Positions 31,807 through 44,204 of a DNA stretch of 64,000 nucleotides are shown here, one piece after another. This stretch comes from Lotus japonicus. Taxonomy: Eukaryota; Streptophyta; Magnoliopsida; Fabales; Fabaceae. Each line of letters opens with the position of its first letter. Positions within the stretch are counted from its first letter, which is position 1. The DNA lies in assembly GCF_012489685.1 (NCBI RefSeq), contig NC_080043.1, positions 63,915,920-63,979,919 on the forward strand, in the 5' to 3' direction. A model generated the notes under the pieces. The model made no database searches, was not told where the DNA came from, and worked only from the letters and a program-made list of their open reading frames with translations. A program made the translations under genes and the position numbers.

Positions 31807-34320
31807 TTAAGCTTCCTAGAGGGCTCTAAGAGCAAATCTAGGAACTGTTTCTTCAATTTGGATGCATCTATCTCATTGTTGGTTGGTGAAGCAACCAATC
31901 TCATTGTGGCTCACAGCCCCAGGATTTGTGAAGTTCCAAATGGCCCTCATGTCCCGCATCGCCATCTCAATTGAAGTTCATTCAAAATAGTCATGTTGTT
32001 TGGAATGTTAATTACTTTATTATAACGAGAAATCTTGGCGATGAAATAGCTTGGATTGATAAGTTCAAACGCTAGATACATCGTTTATTATATCTTAAAT
32101 GATAAAAATTTCAAGAGTATAAGTGTAACAGATAAAACTTTCATGTGAATTATATTTTAGGAAATAACACTTATGACTCATATCCTCCATTGTCTGATGA
32201 TTAGTTGCAAGACAATGCTACAAGACAGTCCACACAAGAGAAGAAAGGTCAAGTTTCAAGACAGTCTGCACAAGCAAAGAAAAGTTAAATTTGCTAGATC
32301 GTCTGCACAAGAGAAGACTACACTCAGTGAAGGCTTTCATCGTCTATCTAAAGCTAACCAATGGAAGCAATGTCCGGAGAATAAACGCCATCTTCAAATT
32401 AAAAATATCTCAGGTTGCCATATTTGCTCATCTTAAAGCAAGATCACGTAATCTGACAAAGCACAATGACCAAAGCTGAAGTTCAACTTTGTCACCATCA
32501 GGTTGCCATATTTGCTCATCAACAGATAGAAGCAAAGACCAATGCTACTACCACCTGACAAACTATATCTTTTAGGCAAAAGGTCTTCATTAAACAGTGT
32601 CATGCATTTAATGTACTTGACACAAAGTACACATAGTATCGTTTGATCCAACGGATAGAAGCTCTGTGAAGCACACGCTCCAACGGCTATCTTTCATCTC
32701 ACAGAAGATTCATAAGTATAAAGAGGAAGATCTAAAGGCAATGCCTGCAAGTTTTCAAGCATATAATTCAAAAAGGTCAATCAATATCGTCTACTTTAAG
32801 AAGAGATAATTCTCATTACTATCCATCACTTACTCTCTCATGTTTTAGAACATAAAGTACACTCTTAGAGTCAAATCTTACCTTCAACACTTTATAGTTC
32901 ATGGACTTAAACTTCTCTACTGTCCCTCTTGTATGAAGAGACCTTTGTAGAAGCAACTGATCTTGAAAAAGATTGCTTAAGGAGAAGTCCTTAGAATACT
33001 TATGGGATAAGTCTTAGAGAATACTTCTTAGCAGAAGTCCTTAGAATACTTTTGGGAGAAGTCACGGAGAATACTTGTTGGGAGAAGTCCTAGAGAATAA
33101 TTGCTGGGAGAAGTCTTGGAGAATACTTGTAGGAAAAGTCATTGATACTTGGTTAGTTAAATATTAGTACAGCCAAGGGCTGGATGTAGCCATACTGTTC
33201 TGGGGGTGAACTAGGATAAAAGCCTGAGTTTCATCTGTTTACTAATCTGCTTGCTTATCCGCTCACCAAATGTTCTTGAAAAACTAGTTGAAATTGTTAA
33301 TTGTTTGAAAAACAAAAGTTTTTGAGTGGCACAATTCAAATCCCCTTTTCTTGTGCTATTTTGTGCATTTCATGGATTTCTCAGGTCAGAGGAAATCGAC
33401 ATGAAAACCCTGAGGGTATTATCCTATTCTTTCAAGAGTTCTTCAACCTAGCAAGAATTCATAGACAAATTAGTACAAATATTCATGATCATAATGAAAA
33501 GGGAATAAAACCACATCATGTTTGCAAGCTTACCATGGCCTTAGTTTTGAAATAGAAAGAACAATGAAGTTAGGTTTGTCTTCCTCCTTAAAACCAATGC
33601 AAGAACCCTCTGGATGAGCTTCATCATACTCAAATATGTACCTTATCGCGTAATTTATCATCAAGAGCCCACACTCTCTGCTGACATCAGCCAATGTCAA
33701 AGTGTCAGCAACATTGGCGTGGGTGGTCTCTATTTAATGAGACTCACACCAGTCAACATTGGGTCGGCCAGGCACCCTTAATGCATTAAAAATACGTGTT
33801 GGCATCACATTCTGAATATCAGCTATGAGTGATGACGGATCCTCAAGAACACCTTTTTCCATATTCATAAGGAATCCCTTGCTTGTCACAATTTCCCCAG
33901 AAAACCCCAATCCAACCCGTTCTTCCATAAATCAAAAACTTGATAGGATTTTTCTATGTAGAGCCAACATTCTTGGATTCTGGAACCACCATTCGAGTAT
34001 TAGTTGAGACATATGTGGTGGATTTTTCTTCGTCAGATCCATCAAAAAGTCTTTCCATCCCACCAGGAACCATCATTCATCAGTATCCTTGGATGAGGAA
34101 GCAGTGCACCACTGACATCACCCCACCAATCAAGATTCTTGATGTACCAGTCCATGGTTTTCTTCAAGCCATTTTCCCATGTGGTCCTCTCATACCAACC
34201 CAAGATCTTCAGCTTTTGGTCATCAAGAAAATATCTCTGGTCATTAAATGGTCTGACCTCCACACACTTCACAGATCTACAACAGATTCCACAAAAGGAG
34301 CAACACCCAGATCATAAAAA
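31807..34320 (-). pseudogene. RHM: RHM (UDP-L-rhamnose synthase) pseudogene, split by a solo LTR
   Basis: RHM makes UDP-rhamnose for pectin and glycosides. The N-terminal half dehydrates UDP-glucose and the C-terminal half epimerises and reduces. On the minus strand the fragment gives FNDQRYFLDDQKLKILGW, ENGLKKTMDWYI and WWGDVSGALLPHPR (34270-34085), RLFDGSDEEKST, FLIYGRTGWIG and GRPNVDWCESH (34070-33735), then FEYDEAHPEGS and GFKEEDKPNF (33640-33570). An intron with intact borders is likely at 33448-33533, so this is not a processed copy. The next exon (ISSDLRNP) is cut at 33373 by a solo LTR and resumes at 32056 (FIAKISRYNKVINIPNNMTIL, NNEIDASKLKKQFL). The start of the gene is missing and stops and frameshifts are frequent. 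Confidence 0.85.
32057..33372 (+). mobile_element. Solo LTR (1316 bp) inside the RHM pseudogene
   Basis: The borders are TGATAAGTTCAAACG and GCATTTCA, with TGGAT on both sides (32052-32056 and 33373-33377). It is homologous to 39186-40405 over its length. Near its end it holds a repeated AGAAGTC-type block and GGGTGAACTAGGATAAAAG, a word also seen in Sirevirus LTRs, so it is probably Ty1/copia. Confidence 0.9.
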
Positions 34321-34585
34321 TCAACCATTAGCCTAAATTTCAAATCTTTTCCAGAGAAAAATCTGTAACACCAAATGGGGTAGCACCACAACCAACATCA
34401 TAACAAAAAAAAAGACATAATTAGAGAAAGAAAATGGAGAAAAATATAGGGGAGTGTTGAAAAAAAATACGAAATGGAAGAGATGGACGACACCAATGAA
34501 GCGAAGCAAAGGAAAGAAGAGATGAAAATGAGAATGGAAGAAGATGGAATTTCAGGATTCTGATTTAGAGTCTAAACGTTTTCTC

Positions 34586-34593
34586 TATTTATA
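34586..34593 (-). promoter_or_regulatory. TATA-like box upstream of the RHM pseudogene
   Basis: TATAAATA on the minus strand, followed by a TTC/CT-rich leader-like stretch (34560-34480). It lies about 270 bases before the first recognisable RHM codons. It may be a relic promoter or a chance match. Confidence 0.3.
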
Positions 34594-35679
34594 AGTACGC
34601 ACTTGTGTATGAAATATGATCTAGTATAGACAGTTAAGGGGATCCAAAGGATGTAGTCGAATGCCATAAATGCCCTCCCATCTTGTTAGAATTACGTAGG
34701 CCCACTCATAATATGCATGTTACGTGGAAGAAAACCCAATTTAATTTTGCACTAATTAGCCTGCATAGCGAATTCCTACTCATTTATTTATGATTCGAGC
34801 CACACTAATAACCATTGATAAAGACAGAAAAAAAAAATACACACGATAATAACTTGTACTTTTGGCTTAATTTCCACATTTGGTATCTCATCTATTGTCA
34901 TTGTGTAATTTGAATCTCATATTTTTTTTTTGAATTTCCTATGTTTGAAATGAGTGATTTTTGTCTTTAATTTCTTTGGCGTGTGAAAATTGTAAGACCC
35001 AGGATTTTAGAATTAAATAAATAATTAATTTCCAACTCACGCATAGGATTTTGTGTCAGCGTGAGAGGAACTTGACTCGTGTTTAAGGTTTGGATTAGCG
35101 TTATGAAGTTGAAAGTTCGCAGTATGTTTAAGGATGACACTTTAGTCATTTTGATTGATAGCACGAGCCATATTCGCACCCGACTAAGGTCGAGAGTGTC
35201 CGAAAAAGGCTATATCCGCTCCTAGAGAATTTTAGAATTAAAGAGAGAATAAGAACCTCTGAGTATTTTTCCCATGACTAGCTTTTCGATACGAAACCCT
35301 GGACTGTACGCTTGTTAGGTTTCGCTTCCCGGAAGTCCGCCGAAGCCAGACTTTAACGTCTCGGGAACTTTAACTAAGACCTTGAATGAAGGGTTTTTCT
35401 ATTCGGAGCTTCTAACGAAGTTTCCATCCGCGGTGCCTCATTTCTTTCGACGTTTGTGATCTTTTTCCTGAAGGAAGTTTCCTCATCCGACGTCGACTGC
35501 AAAAAGTAGTTTTTCGGCATAAATCGACTCACACCGTCTTTGAGACATTTTCCTCAATTAAATGAACCTTGATTTGAGTTTCGACATTCTGTCGCCGAAT
35601 ACTCAATTTTTATCAGCAGACGAAAGTACCAAAACGATCGGAACCGCAAAATATCGATTTTTCGGATTTTCCCCTCTAC

Positions 35680-35687
35680 TATAAAAA
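35680..35687 (+). promoter_or_regulatory. TATA box of the long LTR
   Basis: TATAAAAA after a pyrimidine stretch, followed by an AG-rich leader (35725-35760). A GAGGTAAGGAT word at 35817 could be a splice donor of a spliced leader. This is the expected promoter of the LTR. Confidence 0.55.
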
Positions 35688-37134
35688 GGGAAAAAATAAT
35701 AAAATATCTCATTTTCTCCCAAAGTGGCCGAGAGTTAGAGAGAGAAAGAGAGGGGTGCAGAGCTTTTTCCGATTCTTGCCCGATCGTCCTGATTTCAGAA
35801 GCTACGCGTAGGCAAAGAGGTAAGGATGCTTAATCTTACTTCTATTTCTGCTTTCTGTCGGCTTATTCTAGCTATTTTTGTGCTCAAAGTTTAGAGCTTT
35901 CTGCAACCCAACATGCTATAATCACTGTTGGATCGTTCGGATTTTCACCGAGTCGCCGTAGATCTGAAAAACTGACTAAAAACCCATTTTATGCTGAGGT
36001 TCCGCTTTTTAAGTCAAAAACTCTCGACTGAGCTTAGCGTCAGTAGGATTAGTCGTCATAATCGTCGTTGGTATCGACCCCATCCAATTTGTTTTTCGAA
36101 ATTCTGATTTTGAGTTTCTGAGCTAAAAATATTGACCAAAATACCCCTGCGACAGTTTTCGACCCGATAATTTTTCTGAGAGTTTCCCTGGCCTAGATAT
36201 CGCCTAAGAATACCTAAGAATTGATTTAGATCGAAGAAAAAGTTCGGAAACCCTATTTTCTAAAGTGGCCGAAACCTGTTTGTTAGGGTACCGTGTCCAA
36301 AAATAATGTTTGGGTCTCTATGACTTGAGCCATTGCGTAGCTCTTTTAATTGTCGAAATTTTGGCGTTGGTTTCGTGTCATTCCGAGTTCTGTAGCTCGA
36401 GTTATGCGCATTTTAGCGAAAACCTGTCTTATTGTCCATTCGTGCCTAAATGTCGAACTCTAGAGCTTCGAAAGCTTCTTTTCGGGTTTTGATAGTGTTA
36501 TTAGTTGTTTTGTTTCTTAGCGACTAAGCAATGATACTTTGCTTAAGGTTTGGAACGAGTTGAGCTGAGGAAAGAGATTTTGGAGCAATTGGTGAGGTTT
36601 CACAACTGAGGAGGACGCCCGGGGAACTTGCTGGGTTCAGGAGCTTTATTTTGGATTGGACTGGGATGTTGAGCTTGGATGGAGAAATTGGCTAAGGTAA
36701 GGGTAACTCAGTTTTAGAGTGTCTTTGAGTCCTGCCTGCTTTTATCGCACTGCTTGCGTTTGAGATGAAGTTGTTTAAACTTGATTGGCAATTGATTGAA
36801 ATGTTGGTATGCTTGCAATGTTGTATGCTTGCTTATGTTGACTGTTTCTGAGGCTTGTGCCAAATGTTTTCTGAGAGGCTTCGGTCGTTTACTGGTTTCT
36901 GTCATTACTGCTTTCTAGTGGATAAGACATGGTTATTGTTGATACCTTGATTGTTGTTATGTTGATATAGTGAGCTGAGTTAGTATGCATTTTGATGAGA
37001 CGTATGTTTGTTGATAATATGAATAACATGTGATTTTGTTGATTTGATTATTGAATTTGAGATTGTTGTTTGAGTGACCACTGAGTTGGATGAGATGTTT
37101 TGGTTTGCTTGAAGTGGCGATGAGGTGGGTTTGT

Positions 37135-37390
37135 CCCACGGGATTGTCTCGTCTTTCGAGGCGTTATAAAGTGACATTCAGGGGAGTCCGTTCTCCGTCT
37201 GTCCCGTCTTTCATGGGCGTTATTAAGTGGCAGTGGAGTGGATATTTTCACAGGACTGTCCCGTCTTTCATGGGCGTTATTAAGTGGCATTCAGGGGAGT
37301 CCGTTCTCTGTCTGTCCCGTCTTTCATGGGCGCTATTTGGTGATAGTTCAGGGGAGTCCGTTCCTCGCTCTGTCCCGTCTTGCGAGACAT
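37135..37390 (+). repeat. Tandem repeat block in the long LTR
   Basis: Four or five units share GTCCCGTCTTTCATGGGCG(T/C)TATT and GGGGAGTCCGTTC with point changes. The open frames on both strands here are by-products of the repeat. Confidence 0.75.
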
Positions 37391-38339
37391 TATTGATCGA
37401 TCCATTTTGGTTGCAGCATATAGTTGCATTATAGGGCAATAATATTTGCTTCTGATGTTTTGGTTGATATCTGATTTAATGTTATATTGTTGAGGTTGTT
37501 TATATCTGGTTTAATTCTATGTTGCTGCTTCTATTGATATCTATCTTTGATTATATTGTTAGCTTATCTGTTTGTGGTATCTATGTGCTAAGTTGTTGAT
37601 ATTTGAGTTAAATTCATATCGTTGATTTTGCTGATATATGATTTGATTTCATGTTGTTGGATATATGTTGTCATTTATCTTGAAATAAGTTGCTAGTTTA
37701 TGTGCCATGATATGCACTTAAATTTGAATAACATGTTTTTCTCTTTTCTACGTGGTAATTGCATGGAGTTAACCCTTTCTGTTTGTTATTTGTTGTTTGG
37801 GCGCTTAACGCTATTAGGCGATGGAGAATCTTCGAAGGAGCTTAACCTTTGTGCAAGTAGAGATGAGGACTTGAAGGATAGTGGAGTACTCGACGAGTAG
37901 AGTCTGGTTTAAGGCTAGAGCCTTGGGTTAGAGAGCTTACCGTTATTGGTTTAAGCTTGCATAAAGATTTTAGGAATTTATATTTGAGGTTTCGGGTAGG
38001 TTCTGATGCATTGCTTTCCTGCGGTTCCCCGATGTGGAGATCGTAGGGAGTATGTCGGATTCATGGTGTCATTGCATAATAGTTTTGTTGAGTTGTTTCT
38101 ATTGGTTAGGTTTTGTAGTTGGGAGTATGCATGACATGTTTTGGAAATACACTTCGAAAAGAAAAAAAAAATAATACTCGTGTTTATACATTCGTTTGGA
38201 AAATATTGCATATTTACTTTGATAGGTTACTAAAGTGACACCCAAAATTCGGGGCGTTACAAAAATAAATCATTTCATCAGAGGAATATCTAAAATCTGA
38301 CGAAAATGTGGATGTGTATATGTGTACCATGTTGGTGTC

Positions 38340-38937
38340 CAGTGGCGATGCAAGGGGGCACATGACCATGCCATGATCACCCTCAATATCTTGATTTTAT
38401 TTACTAATACCATGTAAAATTTTATGTGGCACCACTGCATCACCCTAAGTATTATAAAAATATTATATTACGTCGAATTGTTATTGTCATTAACTTAAAC
38501 TTTTGATCTTGTATTCTTCTCTTATTTGTAGTCACGTGAACTCATTTTCACCTAGTCATTTACAAGATGTTTTACATTTACAAGATGTTTTATATTATTT
38601 TAATGTTTTGATAAGTCTAAAGTGACTTTTTAGACACAACTTCCTTTAAAAGTTTATATCGCTTCCATTTTCACATTTACCTTTGAAACATATCAGAGCA
38701 CACTCTTTTGACTTTTACGTCATGCTTTACCCACTCATTCGGTTGCTAAAGGTGCTAAACTGCTAATTATATGTTTGGAGAGACATCTATGTAGATATTT
38801 ATCCTCCTTATAAAGATGTTAAGTATATATCAAATTCTTTTACAAAAATTATGCATGTGCAAAATTAATTTTCTTTATAAATCATATATACACTTTAACT
38901 TGGTCACCCGCAAGTCAAAATCTTGCCTCCGCCATTG
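38340..38937. mobile_element. hAT-like non-autonomous element (598 bp)
   Basis: The ends CAGTGGCGATGCAAGG and CTTGCCTCCGCCATTG are imperfect inverted repeats. The flanks TTGGTGTC (38332-38339) and TTAGTGTC (38938-38945) form an 8-bp duplication with one mismatch, as expected for hAT. The interior is AT-rich with no frame. Confidence 0.75.
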
Positions 38938-39185
38938 TTAGTGTCACGTTAAAATGTGTCACACTCTTCTTCCCTTTCACTATATATCTCACTCCCACCA
39001 ATTTCTTCTTTCCTCTCACCACCGTCCCACATTAGGGAAGGCAACAGAGCGGGTCGAGGGCGGGTTGTACCTTACCTAACCCGAGTCTGATCTCCTATGC
39101 CTAATTCTGAACCTAAACCCAACGAGGTTGAAACGATGAACTATGTCACCGAACCCAATGATTTTCGGGTTTCCCCGGCCCGACC

Positions 39186-40405
39186 TGTTAAGTTCAAACG
39201 TTTTATCATATTGTTTATCATGTTTTGTAAGATAACAATTTTAAGGGCATAAGTGGAATACTACAATTTTCATATTTCAGGAATACCTTGACTTATTGGC
39301 CATGTCTATGATGCGTTGTCCAAGTCTAAACAGCTTACACAAAACGACAGTTCAAGATCGTCTAACGGAAGAAAGAAGATCGTCGTCTGAAGAATAAGCG
39401 ACATCTTTAAATCACAAAAAGATCTCAGATATACTTGGAGAAGAAGTTTCAAGAGAAGAGCACGTGATCTAACAAAGCTCATTGGCCAAAGCTCAAGTAC
39501 AATGTTGTCACAATCAAGCTGACATATTTGCTCTACAACAGATAGAAGAAAAGACCAAATCTGGTACCAACTAACAAACTACTTCTTTTGGGAAAAAGGT
39601 CTTCATCAAACAATGACATGCATTTAATGCACCTGACCCAAGTACACTAAAGCACTGTTTGATCCAACGACTAGAATCCTCGTGAAGAATCAGCTTCAAC
39701 GGTTATAATTTCTATTGAATCTTCAAAGAGTATAAAAGCAAGACTTGAAGATATCAAGAGCTAACGAAAAATATTTCTATTGAATCAACCACAACGATCA
39801 AAGTCAACAAGAAGCAATAATCCAAGTCAAGCCTAAGAGTCAAATCCTTTTGACATTGTCTGCTTCAAAGAGAGAATCAAACCCAAGAGTCAAATTCTCT
39901 TACCCAACTCTCTCTAGATCTAGAACTCAAAGTACTTCACAGAGTCAAATCTTATCTAGTACTTTGTAGTTCCTGTGATAAGAAATTTCTATTATCCCTC
40001 TTGTGAGAAGAGAACCTTGTAGAGCCAAACGATTTTGAAAAGATCTTAGGAAAAGTCTTGAATAATACTTGTTAGGAGAAGTCCTGGATAATTCTTGTTA
40101 GGAGAAGTCCTGGATAATACTTGATTGGGAGAAGTCCTGTCGAATACTTGTTGTGGGAGAAGTCATGTCAAATACTTGTTGTAGGAGAAGTCCTTGTAAC
40201 TTGATAATGAAATCTTGGTTTAGCCATGGACTGGACGTAGCCCCATCTTTTGTGGGTGAATCAGGATCCTTTACTATCATTTTCTTATATCTTTTGCACC
40301 TAACGATTGTGAAAACGTTTCATAAACTTATAATCGATTGAAAAGTCAAGTTTTACACGAACACAATTCAAATCTCCCTTTCTTGTGTTACTTTATTACA
40401 TTTCA
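39186..40405 (+). mobile_element. Solo LTR (1220 bp), second copy of the family at 32057
   Basis: TGTTAAGTTCAAACG to ACATTTCA. Flanks CGACC and CGACT differ in the last base. It shares ACAACAGATAGAAG, the repeated GGAGAAGTCCTGGATAAT block (40040-40150) and the end with 32057-33372. Confidence 0.85.
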
Positions 40406-41950
40406 CGACTCACTTCAACCCCCGGCTCCAATCGACTTACTCAATACTTGAGACATTTTCCTTTTGCCATACAATCCTATTTTACACCATTCAACAGTAT
40501 TTTTCTGTTAAGTTTTAGGTCTGAAAGAGTAAAAAATATGAGTTACACAAACTTTTTAGTACCCTTAGACTTAAAACCGACATATTTTATGAGAACCAAA
40601 ATTTTAAATATTGAGTTTTTCACTCCATGAGGACCTACGGTTCTTTTACAATGTTCACGAAACAGGAAGCCAAAATGCTTGTATATTTTATGCAATTCTT
40701 AACCTGTATAGCGGGCAATTTTGTAATTTTATGTATACCTGCTAGTTTGTTCGTGCACGAATATCAGAATATTAAACTCAAACTCAAACCCGATCTTGAA
40801 AATCAGGTTAAACCCAATCAAAGTAGGTATTCCCTTCAACTCGGGTCGGGTTCAGGCTGGTGTCAACTATTAGTAGGAAAATCCAATTTTTGCCAAATGA
40901 AGAAGGCCAGATGCATAGCCAACGTGAGGCGCGGTTCCGGCAGGAAGAGTGAGGTGTTACATAAGGAAGAAGGATCTGTCCAATTTAGAGGCCAAAGTCA
41001 TCAAAGCTCGAGGTTACGTGGCAAAGTTCAAGCCGGTGTGACAATTTCACCGCTAGCAGAGCATGAAAATCCTTATCGAGCTAAGGGTTGGTGCCGAGAA
41101 TTTTTAGCATTGGCATCCAAGATCACAATTACAAAGCTTTTGGACAATGTGATTCTACCAAAAATTGATATTGGCAAGATCTATTCAACGCGCCCAGACC
41201 AAAATTTCTCCAAGTCTTGAGGTGTTAGCACCGAAAAGAGTCATTGTCGATACCGAAGGAGACATCAGCATCAACAGGCGAAGTGGAAAAGATTTAGGAG
41301 TTTTCAGTCTAAGCATGCATATCGGAGGCACTCTCTTAGGCACGAAACATTTGCTGGATATGAACCATCTATTTACAACATTCCTGTTTTTTGACACTCT
41401 CTTCGGCACTCTCTTTTAACTTTTTTTTCTTTCTTTCCAATTTTGAGCTTTTTCTGTGAAATTTGAAAGACAAGATCGTGTACCAATATAGTTTGACAGA
41501 TAATAATGTACATCAGTAGTATGGACAAGCCCATTATTGAGAAGGGGAAATGAGAGCTACCACGCTTTAGTCGGCTAATCCTTTGATGAAAATGATTCTG
41601 AAAAGGAAACTTTTTGCAAGGAAACGGTGAAAAAAGTAAGCAACCTCTGGTAATGAAGTTAAAAATATTATTTCCTCAAAAAAAAAGTTAAAAGTATTAT
41701 GAATTCTGAGGTAACTTAAAAACAAACTCAAAATTCACCTAACCCCCGCAAAATATATGCTCCATTCATTAGCCTTATTTGGAATATAAACATTCCATTC
41801 ATAAGAAACATAGATTGGTTTAGCCAATTCTAGAGAAATATATATCATACAATTAAAGGGGATTCTAACAAAAGAATGCCCATGGCCAATTTTAGAGAAT
41901 ATAGCCTTCATGGACTCTGAAAGACCCAAAATTTGCTTTAACCATTTTTT
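40406..41950. other. Intergenic stretch without a recognised gene
   Basis: It holds a 197-codon plus frame (40627-41220) and an 84-codon frame (41165-41419) with no motif I know. The text near 40770-40860 (CCCGATCT, CTCGGGTCGGGTTCAGG) resembles gene-poor repeats also seen near 39050-39180. I see no promoter or repeat border. Confidence 0.4.
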
Positions 41951-41963
41951 TCAGTAGAACTGA

Positions 41964-43613
41964 TCAAGCATATGACACCATCAATGGTTCTCCAGACTCT
42001 TTTCTAGATTTACTTTCATAATAGAAATATAGTATCAATTGCACCACTCCCAAAATTGTTCCTATCCCATTTGGCACCTACAAAAATCAAGCAGAGATGT
42101 ACATGCATGTTATATTGCAAATACAAGCTACCAACATTTCAAGAATAGATGTACTGAAAAAGAAATGAGCTGAAAGGAACCTTACATATATGAAGGCATC
42201 ATCGTTGAATAATCCATAAAGTAAGAAAGAGGTGCTCATTAGGAAGGTAGAAAGTGAAAGGTAAAATGGCATGAATTCAATGCTCTTTGTCTGAATGACC
42301 AATTTCTGAGAAATATACTTGTATAGGTCATGTTAGTAACTTCACCTAGCTAATTGAAACAGCTAAATGCTAAAAGGATAAATAGAAAATGACATGGATG
42401 TATGAATAAATCATGACCATTAGATCTAACCATGGATGGTATGAATGGTATGAATAAATCATGACCATTAGATCTAACCATGGATGGTCAAGATTATAAG
42501 TTATTTAATGGTCACGTGAGCACTAAAAAATGTCAAATGCATGTCTTATTGTTTTAATCTTTGACAATTCATAATTAAATCTAGCGGTCATGATTTATTC
42601 CTACCATTCTCACATAAGGAGACTATTCTCATATGATACATCTTTGCAAAGGACATACTTACAATTATAAACAATGGAGAAGCAAACATAGAAATAAGAG
42701 ATGCACAACTCAAGAATCCCACAAAGTCCCGGCGCATTTCAATGTCAGGTATTTGCAAACTTCCAATTAATATGATTGCAAATATGCCAAGAACTGCCAG
42801 CAACAATCCAAGCAGTCTCACCTATCCAATGTTAGTTTAAACTATGAGATCATAGAAATTAACCATTGTTTTGAGCTTTCACAATAGGCTTCAAAATGTG
42901 TAAGAAAAGTAAGTAACCTTCTTTTCTTTCTCAGCATACATCAAGAAGAGGATTATATACACACTCTGAAAGACTGCTCCAATTGAATTTACAGTAGTAA
43001 CCAACAAATTATCACGTGATACCAGAGGTGTGCCATACCACAAGCAGATAAAGCAGTTCATGAGGGAATAGATATATGGCAACCCTGAGAACATTTCTGT
43101 TGATCCATTCCTGGCAATTCTCCTAAATGTGGGTCTAAAGTTCGAAACATAACAGAGTTACATAGTGAGGGAGACAATTAGACAAACCACAACTTCTCTT
43201 TTTAGTGCCTGTCTGGAAACTCTTTCAAAAACCACGGTGAAGCTAAAATCATGGTGGACAGAAGCAAAAGCTAAGAGAAATTACTTATGTTATGTCCACC
43301 ACGATTTTGATTTGACTTCACCGTGACGGGTTTCCAAACAAGCCCTCAATTATTCTTCAGAATCCATAAAGAAACTTACATGGGAGATAAAAATAGCCCA
43401 AAAGCAAATATGTTCCCTGAAAATAAGCAAGCATATACTTTGAATTGTGAGAAATGATACTCAACAAGGTAAAGTGTGGACTTTTTACTTCATCAATAAA
43501 ACCCAAGAAAGAAAGCAAGGAAAATAATCCCTAGAAACTGAGAAAATTGTACCTGCGATTCCAGCTGCATCCTTGGCAACTTGACTGATGAAAAATGCAG
43601 CCAACATTGACAT
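41964..43613 (-). CDS. SWEET2: SWEET2-type sugar transporter (6 exons)
   Basis: SWEETs are seven-helix uniporters that move sugars down their gradient; SWEET2 of Arabidopsis is a tonoplast glucose transporter in roots. Exons on the minus strand: 43613-43553, 43416-43380, 43134-42918, 42821-42663, 42305-42186, 42077-41964. All borders are GT-AG and the sum is 708 nt, giving 235 residues and TGA. Two MtN3/saliva repeats are visible at about 15-100 and 135-220. Conserved residues include prolines in LSPIPTF (32, 34), GLPY (52), ASPLF (154) and EFMPFY (171), and the pocket asparagines N82 (VNSIG) and N201 (PNGIG). The ATG at 43613 is followed by a second Met two codons later. The length equals that of typical SWEET2 proteins and no defect is seen. 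Two MITE-like palindromes lie in introns 2 and 4. Assignment to SWEET2 and not another clade is from overall pattern. Confidence 0.9.
42395..42617. mobile_element. MITE-like inverted repeat in SWEET2 intron 4
   Basis: TATGAATAAATCATGACC at about 42401 pairs with GGTCATGATTTATTCCTACC at about 42584, read on the other strand. A 40-bp segment (ATGACCATTAGATCTAACC and flanks) is duplicated in tandem at 42412-42487. The borders and duplication of the target are not clear. Confidence 0.6.
43203..43347. mobile_element. MITE-like hairpin in SWEET2 intron 2
   Basis: AGTGCCTGTCTGGAAAC...CACGGTGAAG...GTGGAC on the left pairs with GTCCACCACGATTTTG...CTTCACCGTG...GTTTCCAAACAAGCCCT on the right. The arms span about 60 bases each around a short loop. 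The type is common in plant introns; the superfamily cannot be given. Confidence 0.65.
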
Positions 43614-44139
43614 TAATCTTCAAAGTTCAAACACCAATTCCAGGCACAAGAACAACAACTTTCATTAAATTAGATGACTAAATTTGAGACATGTCCTCTG
43701 TGCTTTCTCTCAGTAAGATCCTCCCCCAGGTTTACGAATATTCATAGGCTTCAATCACAAATCTTTTGTTGACGAGGACAGATAAGACTAACCTGATATA
43801 AATATTTGAAATATTTCATTTATCAGGGGCTGTAGCAAAGAACTCCCCAAAAATAAAATTAAAAAAGGGTTTCGTGCCGAGAAATAGGTCCAATTTGCAT
43901 TTGAGTTTTATGTCCACACGTTGAGTGCAAGTTGCTGCAAAATTAGGGCGAAGGTGAAGGTTATGTGTGTGTTGGGGTTTTGCTTAGCTGTTCGGGATAG
44001 GACCACAAGAGACGCAGTCGACGTCCGAACATTCAATTGGAAAAACAAGACAAACAAAATACAGCTGAATCCATCTGTCCAACTCATCGGTCTTTTTTTC
44101 TTTTTATTTATATGGGTAAGTGGATACGGTCCAATATAC

Positions 44140-44204
44140 AATCGTTGTCGCCGCAATCGCCGCTACCACCACACTCCACCACTGCCACCATCGTTAATAT
44201 CGTC
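44140..44204 (+). repeat. CCACCA-type low-complexity block, left part
   Basis: Built from CCACCA, CCGCTA and CCATC triplet words, continuing after the solo LTR at 45415. See the right part. Confidence 0.75.

Larger units (their letters stand above)
34991..38261 (+). mobile_element. Solo long LTR (3271 bp)
   Basis: TGTAAGACCCAGG to GGGGCGTTACA, with AAAAT on both sides (34986-34990 and 38262-38266). It is related to 28771-31574 and 1-4624. A tandem block near 37135-37390 repeats GTCCCGTCTTTCATGGGCG with about 60-70 bp spacing. No coding region was found. Confidence 0.9.

Noticed and set aside
37048..37439. Minus-strand frames with repeated NNAHERRD words
   Set aside because: They come from the GTCTTTCATGGGCG tandem block in a solo LTR.
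40627..41220. 197-codon plus-strand frame
   Set aside because: No domain, no splice or promoter support, and repeat-like text (CTCGGGTCGGG) within it.
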